Shown here: positions 33,143 to 43,837 of the stretch, piece after piece
Layout: each line of letters begins with the position of its first letter
Position numbering within the stretch: the first letter of the stretch is position 1
NCBI GenBank assembly: GCA_016281055.1
Contig: JAEEHW010000075.1
Coordinates: 1 to 58,730, forward strand
From: Prevotella sp.
Lineage (GTDB): Bacteria; Bacteroidota; Bacteroidia; Bacteroidales; Bacteroidaceae
Length of the DNA: 58,730 nucleotides
Direction of reading: 5' to 3'
Position numbers and translations under genes: made by a program
The notes under the pieces: generated by a model
Database searches by the model: none
Told to the model about the DNA's origin: nothing
Seen by the model: the letters and a program-made list of their open reading frames with translations, nothing else

Positions 33143-33916
33143 ATGGAACTGCAGTTATATCAGACAGTGCTTTATCTGGCCGGAGGCATCAATGTGATGA
33201 TTGCCTTCGTATTGCTGCATAACAACTATTGGTACCGTAACTATGACGTGTATCACCGTGCACGCCAGTTCATGGCTCTCAACTATATCATCTTCGGCAT
33301 AGGCTTCTGCATCCATGCCTATTTCCAGTTGCGTCTCACGCATCCCGTAGTGGCATCGGCACTCTCCGTGTCCTATTTCCATTCGGGCGGAGTGCTGTTT
33401 GGGTGGAGCCACACTTCGCTGATGCGTCCGGGTTACCTCACGCGTAAAGTTGTGGTGCGCGACCTCTTCGTTCTCGCCTTCGGCATAACGTGTTATTGGC
33501 TGACGGTGATGTGTAAAGGCGAGTGTCACTTCATAAGGTGGTCCTTCGGCGTGTTCTTCGCCCATGCGGTGTATATCACATACATATTCTACAGCACGTA
33601 CAATTCCGTGCGCCGCTCATTCGAGCAGATGCCTGCCGACGACGGTGCGCCGCGCTGGTGGACGACAGAGACAAAGCGCAAGGTGCTGGCACGCCACAAC
33701 TCATTTGTGATAGGCTGCCACCTCATAGTGCTCTTCGGCATTGGCAGCATCATAGTGACGGCATGTTTCCAGCATGATATATGGCCTTATACCATACTCA
33801 TGGCAATGGGCATCGGAGTTTTCTGCTTCCTGTTCTACTCACTCGCCGAGTACGGCAACACCATAGAGTCGGCCACCAACGCTGCAGAGGATGCAGGAAA
33901 GACAACGGAAAATTAA
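33143..33916 (+). CDS. Seven-helix membrane protein resembling the sensor half of membrane AraC regulators, 257 aa
   Basis: About seven hydrophobic segments fill the protein (for example QTVLYLAGGINVMIAFVLL, FMALNYIIFGIGFCIHAYF, VIGCHLIVLFGIGSIIVTA). Their order and the ARQFM...GIGFCIHAYFQLR segment mirror ARWLM...GVQFLLQLTLGLR in the AraC regulator at 22240, but this protein stops after a short hydrophilic tail (ESATNAAEDAGKTTEN) without a DNA-binding domain. I use ATG 33143 since the TTG at 33125 lies close to the transcript start and the pseudogene copy has its ATG at the same place. The giant gene follows after 35 bp, so it heads a three-gene operon. Role unknown; signal sensing or assembly of the giant protein are options. 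Confidence 0.7.
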   Translation: MELQLYQTVLYLAGGINVMIAFVLLHNNYWYRNYDVYHRARQFMALNYIIFGIGFCIHAYFQLRLTHPVVASALSVSYFHSGGVLFGWSHTSLMRPGYLTRKVVVRDLFVLAFGITCYWLTVMCKGECHFIRWSFGVFFAHAVYITYIFYSTYNSVRRSFEQMPADDGAPRWWTTETKRKVLARHNSFVIGCHLIVLFGIGSIIVTACFQHDIWPYTILMAMGIGVFCFLFYSLAEYGNTIESATNAAEDAGKTTEN

Positions 33917-33951
33917 TAACAAATATTATACAATACTACAAAAAAAAAGGA

Positions 33952-36900
33952 ATGAAACACCTAACCATTCATCTGGCAAGACCGGGTATGAACCCCTTCT
34001 GCGCCTTTTGGCAAAGAGCGGTAGTGATGCTTTTTGTCATGTTCACATCCATGGGAATGTGGGCAACGGATTACATTGACGAAAATGGAAAACCGCAGTC
34101 GCACAACTGTACGTCGTTTCCTGATGAGGGTGCCAACGCAACAACCCTTAGCACTGGCTGGTACGCAGTGGACAGGAATGTGGTCTATAACTACCTATGT
34201 AAGCGTATCACGATTAATGGCGATGTCAAGATCATCATTCAGGATGGCTGCAGTCTCAGGGCTACATTTGGTATCGGAGTTCCTGAGGGCAGCACCCTGA
34301 CAATCTATGGTCAGTCTGGCAATACAGGAAAGCTTGAGGTTATATCATATTGGCATAATGGAAGCGAAAGTAGGGTCAGCACCTCTGATGCGGGCATTGG
34401 CTACACACACAACGGCTCATGTGGCAACATTAACATTCATGGCGGCGTACTCACGGTTTATGGCGGCGACTATGAAAGTCCTACTGGAAATGTAGTTGTG
34501 GAGGGCAGTATGGCTATCGGTGGCTCAAGTTCAAATATCACCATCACTGGCGGTAAGGTTACGGCGTATGGCGGAAGAAAGAAAGCGGCTATCGGAGGCG
34601 GTACAATCAACATATCCGGCGGCACCGTTAATGCTGTTGGTGGTGCTGGCGGCAACAACTATGCTTCTGGTGCAGGTATCGGTGGCACAGCCAATCATGG
34701 TGCAGGCACCATCAACATAACCGGCGGTTACATCACGGCTACCGCCTATGGCAGAGCTCACGCCATAGGTACCGGCAGTGGTGGTACTGGCGGTACAATC
34801 AACATTTCAGGTGGCCATGTTTCCGCATACTCGAAAGACGGCGGCAGCTCTAAAGGAGAATATGGTATCGGCGGCAGCGGCTGTACCATTAACCTTAGTT
34901 GGACTAATCCGACGGACTTCATAGAAAACACCAAGAACTATACCGGCACGGTTAAACTGAACAAGACATTCCATGCCGACGGCACCATAATCAACAGTGG
35001 CTCCGTCTCTGATAATGCTACCATTAACGGCAAGAAGCTCATGCCTATGACCCTGTCGGGTGCAGGTACGGCATCTAACCCTTACATCATTGAGAACGAG
35101 CAGACATGGAGAACATTCGATGTATGTCTGCAAAACAATGACACATGGAACCGTTTCGACGGCAAAGTGGTGAAACTGGTTAATGACATCAGCGTTACTA
35201 CGATGGCTGGCGGCAGATATCATGACTTCTGCGGAACATTCGACGGTGACGGCCACACACTGACAGTCAACTACGATACAGAGCAAGGCAACGTTGCTCC
35301 ATTCCCTAATACGGAAAATACATGTACTATTAAGAACCTGCACGTCAAGGGTACTATAAAGACTAAGGCGGACATTGCAAGTGGTATTGTGGGAACACAG
35401 TATGGCACACTTAATATCATCAACTGTACATCGGATGTAACGATAGAGACAAGTGCAAAATATGCAGCTGGCATGTTAGGCAGCAGCAACGGTGTTGTCA
35501 ATATCACTGGTTGTCGCAGCGGTGTCACCATTAACAGTAGTGTGGAGAATACGAGCAACAACGACGGAACGCACGGCGGTTTCATTGGTGTGCAGCAGAA
35601 CAAAAGCAATGCGTCAATAAACATTGACGGCTGTTCGTTCAACGGCAAACTGCTTTCAAGCAATGGCACCACGGCATGTGGCGGATTCGTTGGTTGGGGC
35701 CAGAAAACATTGAACATTAGCAATTCAATCTTTGCGCCGTCACAAATCACCATCAGCAATGCAGGCTGTGCTACCTTTGCCCGCAATAATGCGACCAAGA
35801 TAACTAACTGCTACTACATGCAGGAGATGAACGACGGCAGCAACTACACGAGTCAGGGCAAAAAGGCTTACAGCATCACTGCTGCTCAAGGCATGACAGT
35901 GAAGGGATATGGTACGGCCACTAACGACAGTGTTGCCGGCATTATAGCCTACAACACGGGCTTGGAATATGACGGCACGCTATATGCAACTGAAGGAGAG
36001 CAGATGAAACTCTCCGTCAACTACGAATCTGTCATCAACGGCTATGCAGTGTCACTCAAGGCCACAGCCGGCACACTCACCGGCAGCAGCAATCCTTACA
36101 CACTGGCCATGCCGGCAAAGAACGTCCTTATCACGACCAATTACAAGGAATCTCCATTGCTGGGATTCTCAAGCACATACACTCCTGACGGCTCTGAAGC
36201 CAAGCCTTACATCATCACTTCCAAGGAAGGCTGGGACTTCTTCTGTGATGCCATCCAGGACGAGGAAACATGGAACCATTTCTGGCAGAAGCATGTGAAA
36301 CTGGGTGCCAACATCACTGTGTCAAAGATGGCAAGTACTGCGGAACATCAGTTCTCAGGTACATTCAATGGCGGTGGAAAGACACTGACATTCAACAAAG
36401 AAACGACAGCGGACGGCTGCGCACCTTTCCTCTATACAGACCAGGCTACTATCAAGAACCTTAAAGTGGCTGGTACCATCAGCAGCTCCGGCAGGCAGAT
36501 TGCAGGTCTCATAGCTTATGCAAAGGGAAATAGCACCATTGACAGCTGTATTGTACTCAGCACCCTCAAAAGCACATACAGTGGCGATGCCTCAAACGGC
36601 GGATTTATAGCTAATGTGGAAAGTGGTATCATCAATATTAGTAACTGTTTGTTCAAGGGTAGTATGCTCGGTGAATCAGCAACCTGTTCTGGTGGTTTCA
36701 TAGGATGGTTTAGCAAGAACTATGGTAAACTGACCGACTGTGTGTTTGCACCGGTAAGCGTGACAATGGGCAGTACCGGAAGCAATACGTTCAGCCGTAG
36801 CTATTGTACTTATAAAAACTGTTACTATACTACAGCTCTCGGTGAAACAAAAGGATACAAAGTTTCTGCCACAAAACCGGATAATCTTGTATATAAGACC

Positions 36901-39900
36901 GTGCAGTGTGCTGATAACAAGACATATTATATCCTGTTTGAAGTCACCAACATGAATGACAGATATCTATACAACAATGGTGGAGTGGTGACAGTGTCAC
37001 CAAAAGTGCGTTACTATGGATATTCTTCCGAACTGAAACTTGATACTGACTATACGCTGACTGTAAGAAAAAGCAATAATCAGGTTGTAGCACTCAGCGA
37101 ACTGAAGGACATAGACACATATACCCTGACGGTAACAGGTAAATCACCAGACTATGCCGGAAAGCAGACGTGTACCTTCGCTATTCTCAATGGAGTTTCT
37201 CTCAACAATTATATCTATGCTACAGAGGGATCAGGTGATAATCTCGTATATCTCATCAAGACGGAGGATGACTTGGACGCTCTGGCTACATTTGTGAATT
37301 CAGGAAAAAATACTGCAGGAATGACCTTCAAGCTTGCCAACGATATCACGAGAACCAGGGAACATAAGTCTATTGGCGATATACATTATGGTTTCAAAGG
37401 TACATTCGATGGCAACAGCAAGAAAGTCAGCAAGATGACCCTCACCTGTAATGACTATTACAGAGGTTTCTTCGGCGACGTAGAAGGCAATGCTGTCATT
37501 AAGGACCTGACATTGGAAGACTTTACAATCAATATAACGCAATATGCATATTATATAGGTGCTATTGCAGGAAAAACAGAACCTTCTGATTCCATAGTGA
37601 TTAAGAATTGTCATGTCAATGGTAATATCACCTCAACTACAAAAGCACGTGACATAGGAGGTATAGTCGGCAATCTTGAAGGTAATGGTAAAAGCATCAT
37701 TACGGGCTGCACAGCTAAAGGCTCAATGACCCTTGTCGGTGGTTCTTATGAATGCGGAGGTATTGCAGGATGTGCATATAAAAATGCTAATATCACATTA
37801 TGTGAAAATGCAATGAATATCACTTCTCTGGAAGGTTATGAAATAGGTGGCATCGTTGGATATATTAGAAACGACAATAACCATGTCAGCAATTGTCAGA
37901 ATACGGGAGTAATAATAGGAAAGAATAATGGTGCTGGTGGTGTTTCGGGTTCAACTAACAATCGTGAGTCATGCTCAAACTGCTACACTGTAGGTGAACT
38001 GTCGGCTTTCCCTAATGGAGACTACGCAGGCAAGGCGGAGAAGGCATTTACCATAAGCAAGGATAATAGTGTCAGCAGCATCAGCATAGAAGGTTGTTCT
38101 TTCACAAGCATGTTGACAGGCAAGAAATATTATGCAAATGGTGAATGGACACTGACATTAAACGCAAGTGCACAGGACAAAAGCTTCGTACGGTATGTAT
38201 GCGATGGAGGCTCTTTGACAAACATGTTCACTAAAAACGGTGTACATACACTTGCCATTGCTGACAATGATGTTACCATCAGCGCTATGTTTGCAAACAA
38301 TAACGGCATAGACATCAGCAATGCGGAAGTAACCGAAATACCTGAACAGCGTTGGAAGGGCGGCGATGCCATAGAACCAGTGCCAGCCGTAACTGTTGGT
38401 GGCACATCACTCGTATATGGCATAGACTTCACCATTGAGTATATAAACAATTACGCCATTGGCGAGGGTACTGCAGTGCTGAATGGTATCAATGCCTACA
38501 AGGGAACGAATACTGTCACATTCGACATTAAGGACTTCCCACTTCTGAACCCAGAGGCAGAAAACAGTGCCAATAACCCTTACCTGATATACACAGAAGC
38601 TGACATACAGGCATTGGCAGCCATAGTCAACAACGGTGCACGCAATAATGGTTACTACAGACAAGAAAGAGAAATAACTCTTACCGAGGAGCATACACCT
38701 ATAGGTACCAACGATCACAAGTTTGAAGGCACCTATGATGGTAACAATAAAAAGATAAAAGGCCTTTACATCAATAAACCTGATGATAGTTATATTGGTT
38801 TGTTCGGAAGAACAAATTATGCTTATTTAAATAACATTGTCATAGAGGACTGTGACATTACAGGCAATTATGCTACTGCAGGTGTTGTAGGATATGGTGA
38901 CGGTGATATTAAGTACTGTCAAGTCAGTGGTATCATCAAAGGAGGTGAAGGAAAGGAATGCTCAGAACATGGTGGCATTGCTGGTTATTTATGGGGTAAT
39001 GTTGAAGGATGTGTCAATACCGCAAGCATAACGGGTTCTGGTAGCAATCATGGTGGCATTACTGGTTATTGTGTGTTTGATATGAAAAACTGTTTCAATG
39101 CAGGTGTAGTTGAAGGCACTTCATACGTAGGTTCCATCGCAGGCCATTGCACTAGTGTCAAAAACTGCTATCACACCGCCGCTACCACAGGTGGTATAGG
39201 CGAATCTAAGCAGACAACAGGTACTGACAAAGCTGGTGCAGAGGTGGTTGTGAAGATTTCCGGTGGTACAGGAGTGCATGTGACATTGCCATCTGAGCCT
39301 ACTTATATTTGGAACAACGAGAATCTTTACGCAAATGGCACAGTGGTGACTCTGAGTTTTGATTTGCCAGAGAATAACTTCTTCGACAACTATGTTGTCA
39401 GCAGTGGTGAGATAAGTAATGCCTTTACAATGTCTGGCGAACATACTCTGACGGGATTCACTGAGGACGTGGAAATCACGGGAACATACAGTGATACACA
39501 GTATAATCTTAAAGACGGTAAGGGAACTATTTCCATAACAACCGAATTGATGTTCAATAATCAGGAGCAGAAGCCGTTGCCTGTCGTTAAATACAACGGT
39601 GAAACTCTTACGAAGGATAAGAACTATAGCGTTACTTGGAGCGACGATGTTACAAACGCGGGCGAGAAAACTGTAATCGTGACAGGTCTCGGACACTATA
39701 CGGATACATTGAAGGCTACGTATAACATTCTTCCATTTGACATCAATACGGATGGAGTTCTGTCCATTGATATAAAGGATGCGTACCCACAGACTTCTTC
39801 TGCCGTCAATCCGGTCCCTGTAGTTAAATGCTCTGGACTCAACAATGTTGAACTGATAAATGGCACAGACTTCGATCTGTCGTACGAAGGTGACTGCATA

Positions 39901-41133
39901 TTGCCGGGCGAATATGCCGTGACTGTCACTGCCAAAGGCAACTACACCGGTGAGAAGACTCTCAACTTCAGGATTCTTGACATATACGGCCTGACTGTAC
40001 ATGACGGAACGGCAACTAATAATACTGTCCCAATAGATGGATGGAACACAGATAACTACGAGAAGTGTGAGTTCATAATGCCAGCCACCGAACTTGCCCA
40101 GATGAAAGGTGGATTAATTAAGGAGCTGAGTTTCTATCTTTCGTCGAAAGCAACAAAAAGCTGGCCTGGCACCTTCCAAGTATTCATGAAGGAAGTGGAG
40201 GGAACTACCATTAGTAAATACGATGAAAGCGATACAACGGTAGTTTACACAGGTTCACTTGATGGTACGCAGGACACCATGACCGTAAAGTTTGACAATA
40301 TATACACCTATCGTGGAGGAAACCTGCTCATAGGTATATATAAGATTACAAAGGACAACACTTATTCTAGTGCTTCTTTCTATGGTGAAAGCGTAACTGG
40401 AGCATGTATTCAAGGCAACAATAAGTCAAGTCTTGCATCAGTACCTGCTTCGGCACGAAGCTTCCTGCCTAAGACTACGTTCTGGTATGATGTGCAGAAA
40501 GAGGACATCACCTTCGCTCCAGAGGGCTATGCAACATACTACAACAGCCAGAGTGACATCAAGCTTCCTGCCGGTGTCAAGGCTCGTGTAGTGACGGCAA
40601 AAGCTAACGCAGCAAACAAGCTCGTATATCAGACTATTGCTGACGGTGACACCGATGACAACATCGTACCTGCCGGAACAGCAGTGATGCTGAAGACAAC
40701 TGCAAGCACAAAGGCCCAGATCAAGACCATCACGCTGGTGGGTGTTACAGCCACAGCTTACAGCGGTGACAACCTTCTGCATGGCAGTGATGAGGCTGCA
40801 ACTACGGAGAACGGTGCCCTGTTCTACAAGCTGACATACAGCAACAGCGGTGATAACTTCGGATGGTACTGGGGAGCTGCCAACGGTGCAGCCTTCACAA
40901 ACCCTGCCCACAAGGCTTACCTCGCCATCCCTGCAGGTGAAATGGGTGCCAAGGCTTCATTCTACCTGTCTCTGTCTGACGACGAGGAAACTACCGGCAT
41001 TGAAACTGTACAGCCTATGCAGATAGATGCAGATGATGATGTATGGTATGATATGGCTGGTCGCAAACTCCCTGTCAAGCCGAATACACCTGGAATGTAT
41101 ATATATAAAGGTAAAAAGATATCAATACGCTAA
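33952..41133 (+). CDS. Giant exported beta-helix protein with GLUG repeats, 2393 aa
   Basis: The N-terminus MKHLTIHLARPGM parallels MKQMITHLARAAM of giant protein 1 and leads into a signal peptide (VVMLFVMFTSMGMWA). Residues about 66-316 form a glycine-rich parallel beta-helix (repeats of G-x-INI-x-GG-x-VTA-x-GG). Four GLUG-type blocks follow (about 366-629, 733-969, 1083-1349 and 1533-1742), each opening N-P-Y-[IL]-I and containing G-T-[FY]-[DN]-G-[DGN]-x-[HK]-x. Ig-like strand blocks (about 1850-2012) and a jelly-roll-like segment (2016-2180) precede the last 210 residues, which end WYDMAGRKLPVKPNTPGMYI, a type IX secretion-like tail. It is probably a surface adhesin or glycan-binding protein. 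ATG 33952 follows AAAAGGA; the frame open from 33781 overlaps the upstream gene and is not used. Confidence 0.8.
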   Translation: MKHLTIHLARPGMNPFCAFWQRAVVMLFVMFTSMGMWATDYIDENGKPQSHNCTSFPDEGANATTLSTGWYAVDRNVVYNYLCKRITINGDVKIIIQDGCSLRATFGIGVPEGSTLTIYGQSGNTGKLEVISYWHNGSESRVSTSDAGIGYTHNGSCGNINIHGGVLTVYGGDYESPTGNVVVEGSMAIGGSSSNITITGGKVTAYGGRKKAAIGGGTINISGGTVNAVGGAGGNNYASGAGIGGTANHGAGTINITGGYITATAYGRAHAIGTGSGGTGGTINISGGHVSAYSKDGGSSKGEYGIGGSGCTINLSWTNPTDFIENTKNYTGTVKLNKTFHADGTIINSGSVSDNATINGKKLMPMTLSGAGTASNPYIIENEQTWRTFDVCLQNNDTWNRFDGKVVKLVNDISVTTMAGGRYHDFCGTFDGDGHTLTVNYDTEQGNVAPFPNTENTCTIKNLHVKGTIKTKADIASGIVGTQYGTLNIINCTSDVTIETSAKYAAGMLGSSNGVVNITGCRSGVTINSSVENTSNNDGTHGGFIGVQQNKSNASINIDGCSFNGKLLSSNGTTACGGFVGWGQKTLNISNSIFAPSQITISNAGCATFARNNATKITNCYYMQEMNDGSNYTSQGKKAYSITAAQGMTVKGYGTATNDSVAGIIAYNTGLEYDGTLYATEGEQMKLSVNYESVINGYAVSLKATAGTLTGSSNPYTLAMPAKNVLITTNYKESPLLGFSSTYTPDGSEAKPYIITSKEGWDFFCDAIQDEETWNHFWQKHVKLGANITVSKMASTAEHQFSGTFNGGGKTLTFNKETTADGCAPFLYTDQATIKNLKVAGTISSSGRQIAGLIAYAKGNSTIDSCIVLSTLKSTYSGDASNGGFIANVESGIINISNCLFKGSMLGESATCSGGFIGWFSKNYGKLTDCVFAPVSVTMGSTGSNTFSRSYCTYKNCYYTTALGETKGYKVSATKPDNLVYKTVQCADNKTYYILFEVTNMNDRYLYNNGGVVTVSPKVRYYGYSSELKLDTDYTLTVRKSNNQVVALSELKDIDTYTLTVTGKSPDYAGKQTCTFAILNGVSLNNYIYATEGSGDNLVYLIKTEDDLDALATFVNSGKNTAGMTFKLANDITRTREHKSIGDIHYGFKGTFDGNSKKVSKMTLTCNDYYRGFFGDVEGNAVIKDLTLEDFTINITQYAYYIGAIAGKTEPSDSIVIKNCHVNGNITSTTKARDIGGIVGNLEGNGKSIITGCTAKGSMTLVGGSYECGGIAGCAYKNANITLCENAMNITSLEGYEIGGIVGYIRNDNNHVSNCQNTGVIIGKNNGAGGVSGSTNNRESCSNCYTVGELSAFPNGDYAGKAEKAFTISKDNSVSSISIEGCSFTSMLTGKKYYANGEWTLTLNASAQDKSFVRYVCDGGSLTNMFTKNGVHTLAIADNDVTISAMFANNNGIDISNAEVTEIPEQRWKGGDAIEPVPAVTVGGTSLVYGIDFTIEYINNYAIGEGTAVLNGINAYKGTNTVTFDIKDFPLLNPEAENSANNPYLIYTEADIQALAAIVNNGARNNGYYRQEREITLTEEHTPIGTNDHKFEGTYDGNNKKIKGLYINKPDDSYIGLFGRTNYAYLNNIVIEDCDITGNYATAGVVGYGDGDIKYCQVSGIIKGGEGKECSEHGGIAGYLWGNVEGCVNTASITGSGSNHGGITGYCVFDMKNCFNAGVVEGTSYVGSIAGHCTSVKNCYHTAATTGGIGESKQTTGTDKAGAEVVVKISGGTGVHVTLPSEPTYIWNNENLYANGTVVTLSFDLPENNFFDNYVVSSGEISNAFTMSGEHTLTGFTEDVEITGTYSDTQYNLKDGKGTISITTELMFNNQEQKPLPVVKYNGETLTKDKNYSVTWSDDVTNAGEKTVIVTGLGHYTDTLKATYNILPFDINTDGVLSIDIKDAYPQTSSAVNPVPVVKCSGLNNVELINGTDFDLSYEGDCILPGEYAVTVTAKGNYTGEKTLNFRILDIYGLTVHDGTATNNTVPIDGWNTDNYEKCEFIMPATELAQMKGGLIKELSFYLSSKATKSWPGTFQVFMKEVEGTTISKYDESDTTVVYTGSLDGTQDTMTVKFDNIYTYRGGNLLIGIYKITKDNTYSSASFYGESVTGACIQGNNKSSLASVPASARSFLPKTTFWYDVQKEDITFAPEGYATYYNSQSDIKLPAGVKARVVTAKANAANKLVYQTIADGDTDDNIVPAGTAVMLKTTASTKAQIKTITLVGVTATAYSGDNLLHGSDEAATTENGALFYKLTYSNSGDNFGWYWGAANGAAFTNPAHKAYLAIPAGEMGAKASFYLSLSDDEETTGIETVQPMQIDADDDVWYDMAGRKLPVKPNTPGMYIYKGKKISIR

Positions 41134-41227
41134 AGTTAACTCTTTATCTGGAAAATCTGGGAAAAGGACACTTCCTTTTCCTAGGTTTCCTGGATTAGAT
41201 TAAGGAAAACGAATTAAAAGAAACAGA

Positions 41228-41407
41228 ATGATGAAAATACAATATGAGGCACCAACGTTACAGATCGTGGACGTTCAGTCACTGTGCAGTCTCCTTGCCG
41301 GCAGTCCCGAGAGCCACGATGAGGTGAGCGATAAGCCCAGCTATGCAAAGGAAACCAGCTGGTCTGACGACTTCTGGAACGCTGATGAGGAAACAGAGGA
41401 TTATTAA
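41228..41407 (+). CDS. Small acidic protein (59 aa), paralogue of the one at 32604
   Basis: The frame MMKIQYEAPTLQIVDVQ...SLLAGS continues into an acidic tail ending FWNADEETEDY. It has exactly the length of its paralogue and the same leader pattern (Y-x-x-P, L-[LM]-A-G-S at residues 21-25 or so), with a divergent acidic, tryptophan-containing tail (ETSWSDDFW). It lies 94 bp after giant gene 2 and before a strong terminator. The conserved head and variable tail resemble leader and core of a secreted peptide, but no processing or export enzyme lies nearby and the cleavage site is guesswork. A second ATG at 41231 is equally usable. Confidence 0.65.
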   Translation: MMKIQYEAPTLQIVDVQSLCSLLAGSPESHDEVSDKPSYAKETSWSDDFWNADEETEDY

Positions 41408-41429
41408 TTTGATAGAGGATTATATACAT

Positions 41430-41471
41430 AAAAAAGTCTCCCGAAACAAATGCTGTTTCGGGAGACTTTTT
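41430..41471. terminator. Bidirectional terminator of module 2 and pnp
   Basis: An 18-bp perfect stem (A-rich left arm through CCCGAAACA, right arm TGTTTCGGG through T-run) with a 5-nt loop serves both convergent units. Confidence 0.93.
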
Positions 41472-41514
41472 TATTATGAATGGGTAATGGCTTACCCGGT
41501 AACTTTACAATGGT

Positions 41515-43761
41515 TTATTCTGCGTTATTGTCATTGTGGTCGTTGTGCTCGCGACGTGGACGACGCTCGCCACGCTCTGGACGCTCTGGGCGTGGACGAC
41601 GTGGACGACGCTCACGCTCCTCATAGCCTTCTGGCTTCTCAAGGAGAACCTTGCGAGAGAGTTTGTACTTGCCAGTCTTCTCGTCAATCTCAAGGAGCTT
41701 AACCTTGATGGTGTCGCCTTCCTTGATGCCTGCCTCTTCAACGGTCTCAAGACGCTTCCAGTCAATCTCTGAGATGTGGAGCAGTCCGTCCTTGCCCGGC
41801 AGTATCTCTACGAAGCAACCATAAGGCATTATAGAGCGAACAACACCGTCATATACCTCACCGATTTCAGGCACGGCAACGATGGCCTTGATCTTTGCAA
41901 GTGCAGCATCAATGGAATCCTTGTCTGGAGCTGATACCTGTACCTTGCCCACTCCATCCTCTTCGTCGATGGTGATGGTGGTATTGGTGTCTTCCTGTAT
42001 CTGCTGGATGATCTTGCCGCCAGGACCGATGACAGCGCCGATGAACTCCTTAGGTATCTCTATCTGTACGATGCGTGGTACCTGTGGCTTGAAGTCTGCG
42101 CGTGGCTCAGCAATAGTGTCGGTGATACATCCGAGGATGTGCTCACGGCCGGCCTTAGCCTGCATGAGTGCCTTCTCCAGAATCTCGTATGACAGACCGT
42201 CGCACTTTATATCCATCTGTGTAGCGGTCAGACCGTCCTTAGTACCTGTGGTCTTGAAGTCCATGTCGCCAAGGTGGTCCTCATCGCCGAGGATGTCAGA
42301 GAGCACTGCATACTTCTCTTCGCCTGGGTTCTTGATAAGGCCCATTGCAATGCCTGATACAGGCTTCTTCATAGGAACACCTGCGTCCATCAGTGCCAGT
42401 GTGCCGGCACATACGGTTGCCATTGAAGAAGAACCGTTAGACTCAAGTATCTGTGATACGATGCGCACTGTGTAAGGGAAGTCAGAAGGTATCTGACCCT
42501 TCAGTCCGCGCCATGCCAGGTGACCGTGGCCAATCTCGCGGCGGCCTACGCCACGCTGTGCCTTAGCCTCACCCGTACAGAATGGTGGGAAGTTATAGTG
42601 CAACAGGAACTTCTGGTATGAACGCTCCAATACGTCGTCAACGAGTTTCTCGTCGAGCTTGGTGCCGAGCGTACATGTGGTGAGCGACTGTGTTTCGCCA
42701 CGTGTGAAGATTGATGAGCCGTGAGGCATTGGCAGTGGTGAAACCTCGCACCATATCGGGCGGATGTCTGTTGTCTTACGACCGTCAAGACGTATGCCCT
42801 CGTCGAGGATGCAGCGACGCATTGCGTCACGCTCTACGTCGTGGTAATATTTGTCGCAGAGAGCGTATTTCTCCTCCAGCTCGTCCTCGGTTAGGTCGGT
42901 GTGAGCAGCTGCATACTTCTCCTTGAACTCTGTTATGATAGCCTCGAAAGCCTCTGCACGAGCATGCTTCTCAAGAGCCTGCTTCACTACATCGTAAGCC
43001 TTCTGGTAGCACTCTGTCTTAATCTGCTCCTTCAGTTCGTCGTCGTTCACCTCATGGCAGTATTCACGCTTCACGTCGGTGCCAAGTTCCTTCATCAACT
43101 CTTCCTGGAGCACACACATAGGCTTGATAGCCTCGTGGGCAGCCTTCAGGGCGTTGAGCAGGTCAACCTCCTGCACTTCCTTCATCTCACCCTCAACCAT
43201 CATGATGTTGTCCTTTGTGGCACCCACCATGAGGTCCATGTCAGCGTCGGCCATCTGCTCCTTGGTTGGGTTGATGACATACTCGCCGTTGATGCGTGCT
43301 ACACGCACCTCTGAGATTGGGCATTCGAATGGAATGTCAGAACATGCCAATGCGCATGACGCAGCGAAGCCTGCTAGGGCATCTGGCTGGTCAACGCCAT
43401 CGGCACTGAAGAGTATCACATTAACATAGACTTCGGCGTGATAGTCACTTGGGAAGAGTGGGCGCAGGGCGCGGTCAACCAGACGGCATGTGAGAATCTC
43501 ATCATCATTAGCCTTGCCTTCGCGCTTTGTGAAGCCACCGGGGAAACGGCCTGCGGCAGCGTACTGCTCGCGATATTCTACCTGCAGTGGCATAAAGTCT
43601 GTGCCTGGCACTGCGTCTTTTGCGGCACAAACAGTGGCGAGCAGCACGGTGTTACCCATCTTCAGGGTACATGAACCGTCGGCCTGCTTCGCCAACTTTC
43701 CAGTCTCAATGGTGATGGTGCGTCCATCAGGTAATGAGACGGTTTTCGTAATTACGTTCAT
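41515..43761 (-). CDS. pnp: Polyribonucleotide nucleotidyltransferase (PNPase)
   Basis: Phosphorolytic 3'-5' exoribonuclease. The two RNase PH domains are clear ([51 protein letters not shown] at 34-85; [27 protein letters not shown] near 335-360, and [31 protein letters not shown] with active-site aspartates near 475-500). They are followed by a KH domain ([28 protein letters not shown]) and an S1 domain ([33 protein letters not shown]). The tail is R/P/E/D rich, as often in Bacteroidetes. Length 748 aa is usual. Confidence 0.96.
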   Translation of the reverse strand: MNVITKTVSLPDGRTITIETGKLAKQADGSCTLKMGNTVLLATVCAAKDAVPGTDFMPLQVEYREQYAAAGRFPGGFTKREGKANDDEILTCRLVDRALRPLFPSDYHAEVYVNVILFSADGVDQPDALAGFAASCALACSDIPFECPISEVRVARINGEYVINPTKEQMADADMDLMVGATKDNIMMVEGEMKEVQEVDLLNALKAAHEAIKPMCVLQEELMKELGTDVKREYCHEVNDDELKEQIKTECYQKAYDVVKQALEKHARAEAFEAIITEFKEKYAAAHTDLTEDELEEKYALCDKYYHDVERDAMRRCILDEGIRLDGRKTTDIRPIWCEVSPLPMPHGSSIFTRGETQSLTTCTLGTKLDEKLVDDVLERSYQKFLLHYNFPPFCTGEAKAQRGVGRREIGHGHLAWRGLKGQIPSDFPYTVRIVSQILESNGSSSMATVCAGTLALMDAGVPMKKPVSGIAMGLIKNPGEEKYAVLSDILGDEDHLGDMDFKTTGTKDGLTATQMDIKCDGLSYEILEKALMQAKAGREHILGCITDTIAEPRADFKPQVPRIVQIEIPKEFIGAVIGPGGKIIQQIQEDTNTTITIDEEDGVGKVQVSAPDKDSIDAALAKIKAIVAVPEIGEVYDGVVRSIMPYGCFVEILPGKDGLLHISEIDWKRLETVEEAGIKEGDTIKVKLLEIDEKTGKYKLSRKVLLEKPEGYEERERRPRRPRPERPERGERRPRREHNDHNDNNAE

Positions 43762-43837
43762 TTAAAAAATCTTATTGTTTTAACTGTTCATCATCAGACG
43801 CAGCACTTTTACTGCGCCCACTTTTATACATAAATCA

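Noticed and set aside
33781..33951. Upstream extension of the giant gene 2 reading frame by 57 codons
   Set aside because: It overlaps the seven-helix gene in another frame, has no signal-peptide character, and the ATG at 33952 starts a motif shared with giant protein 1.
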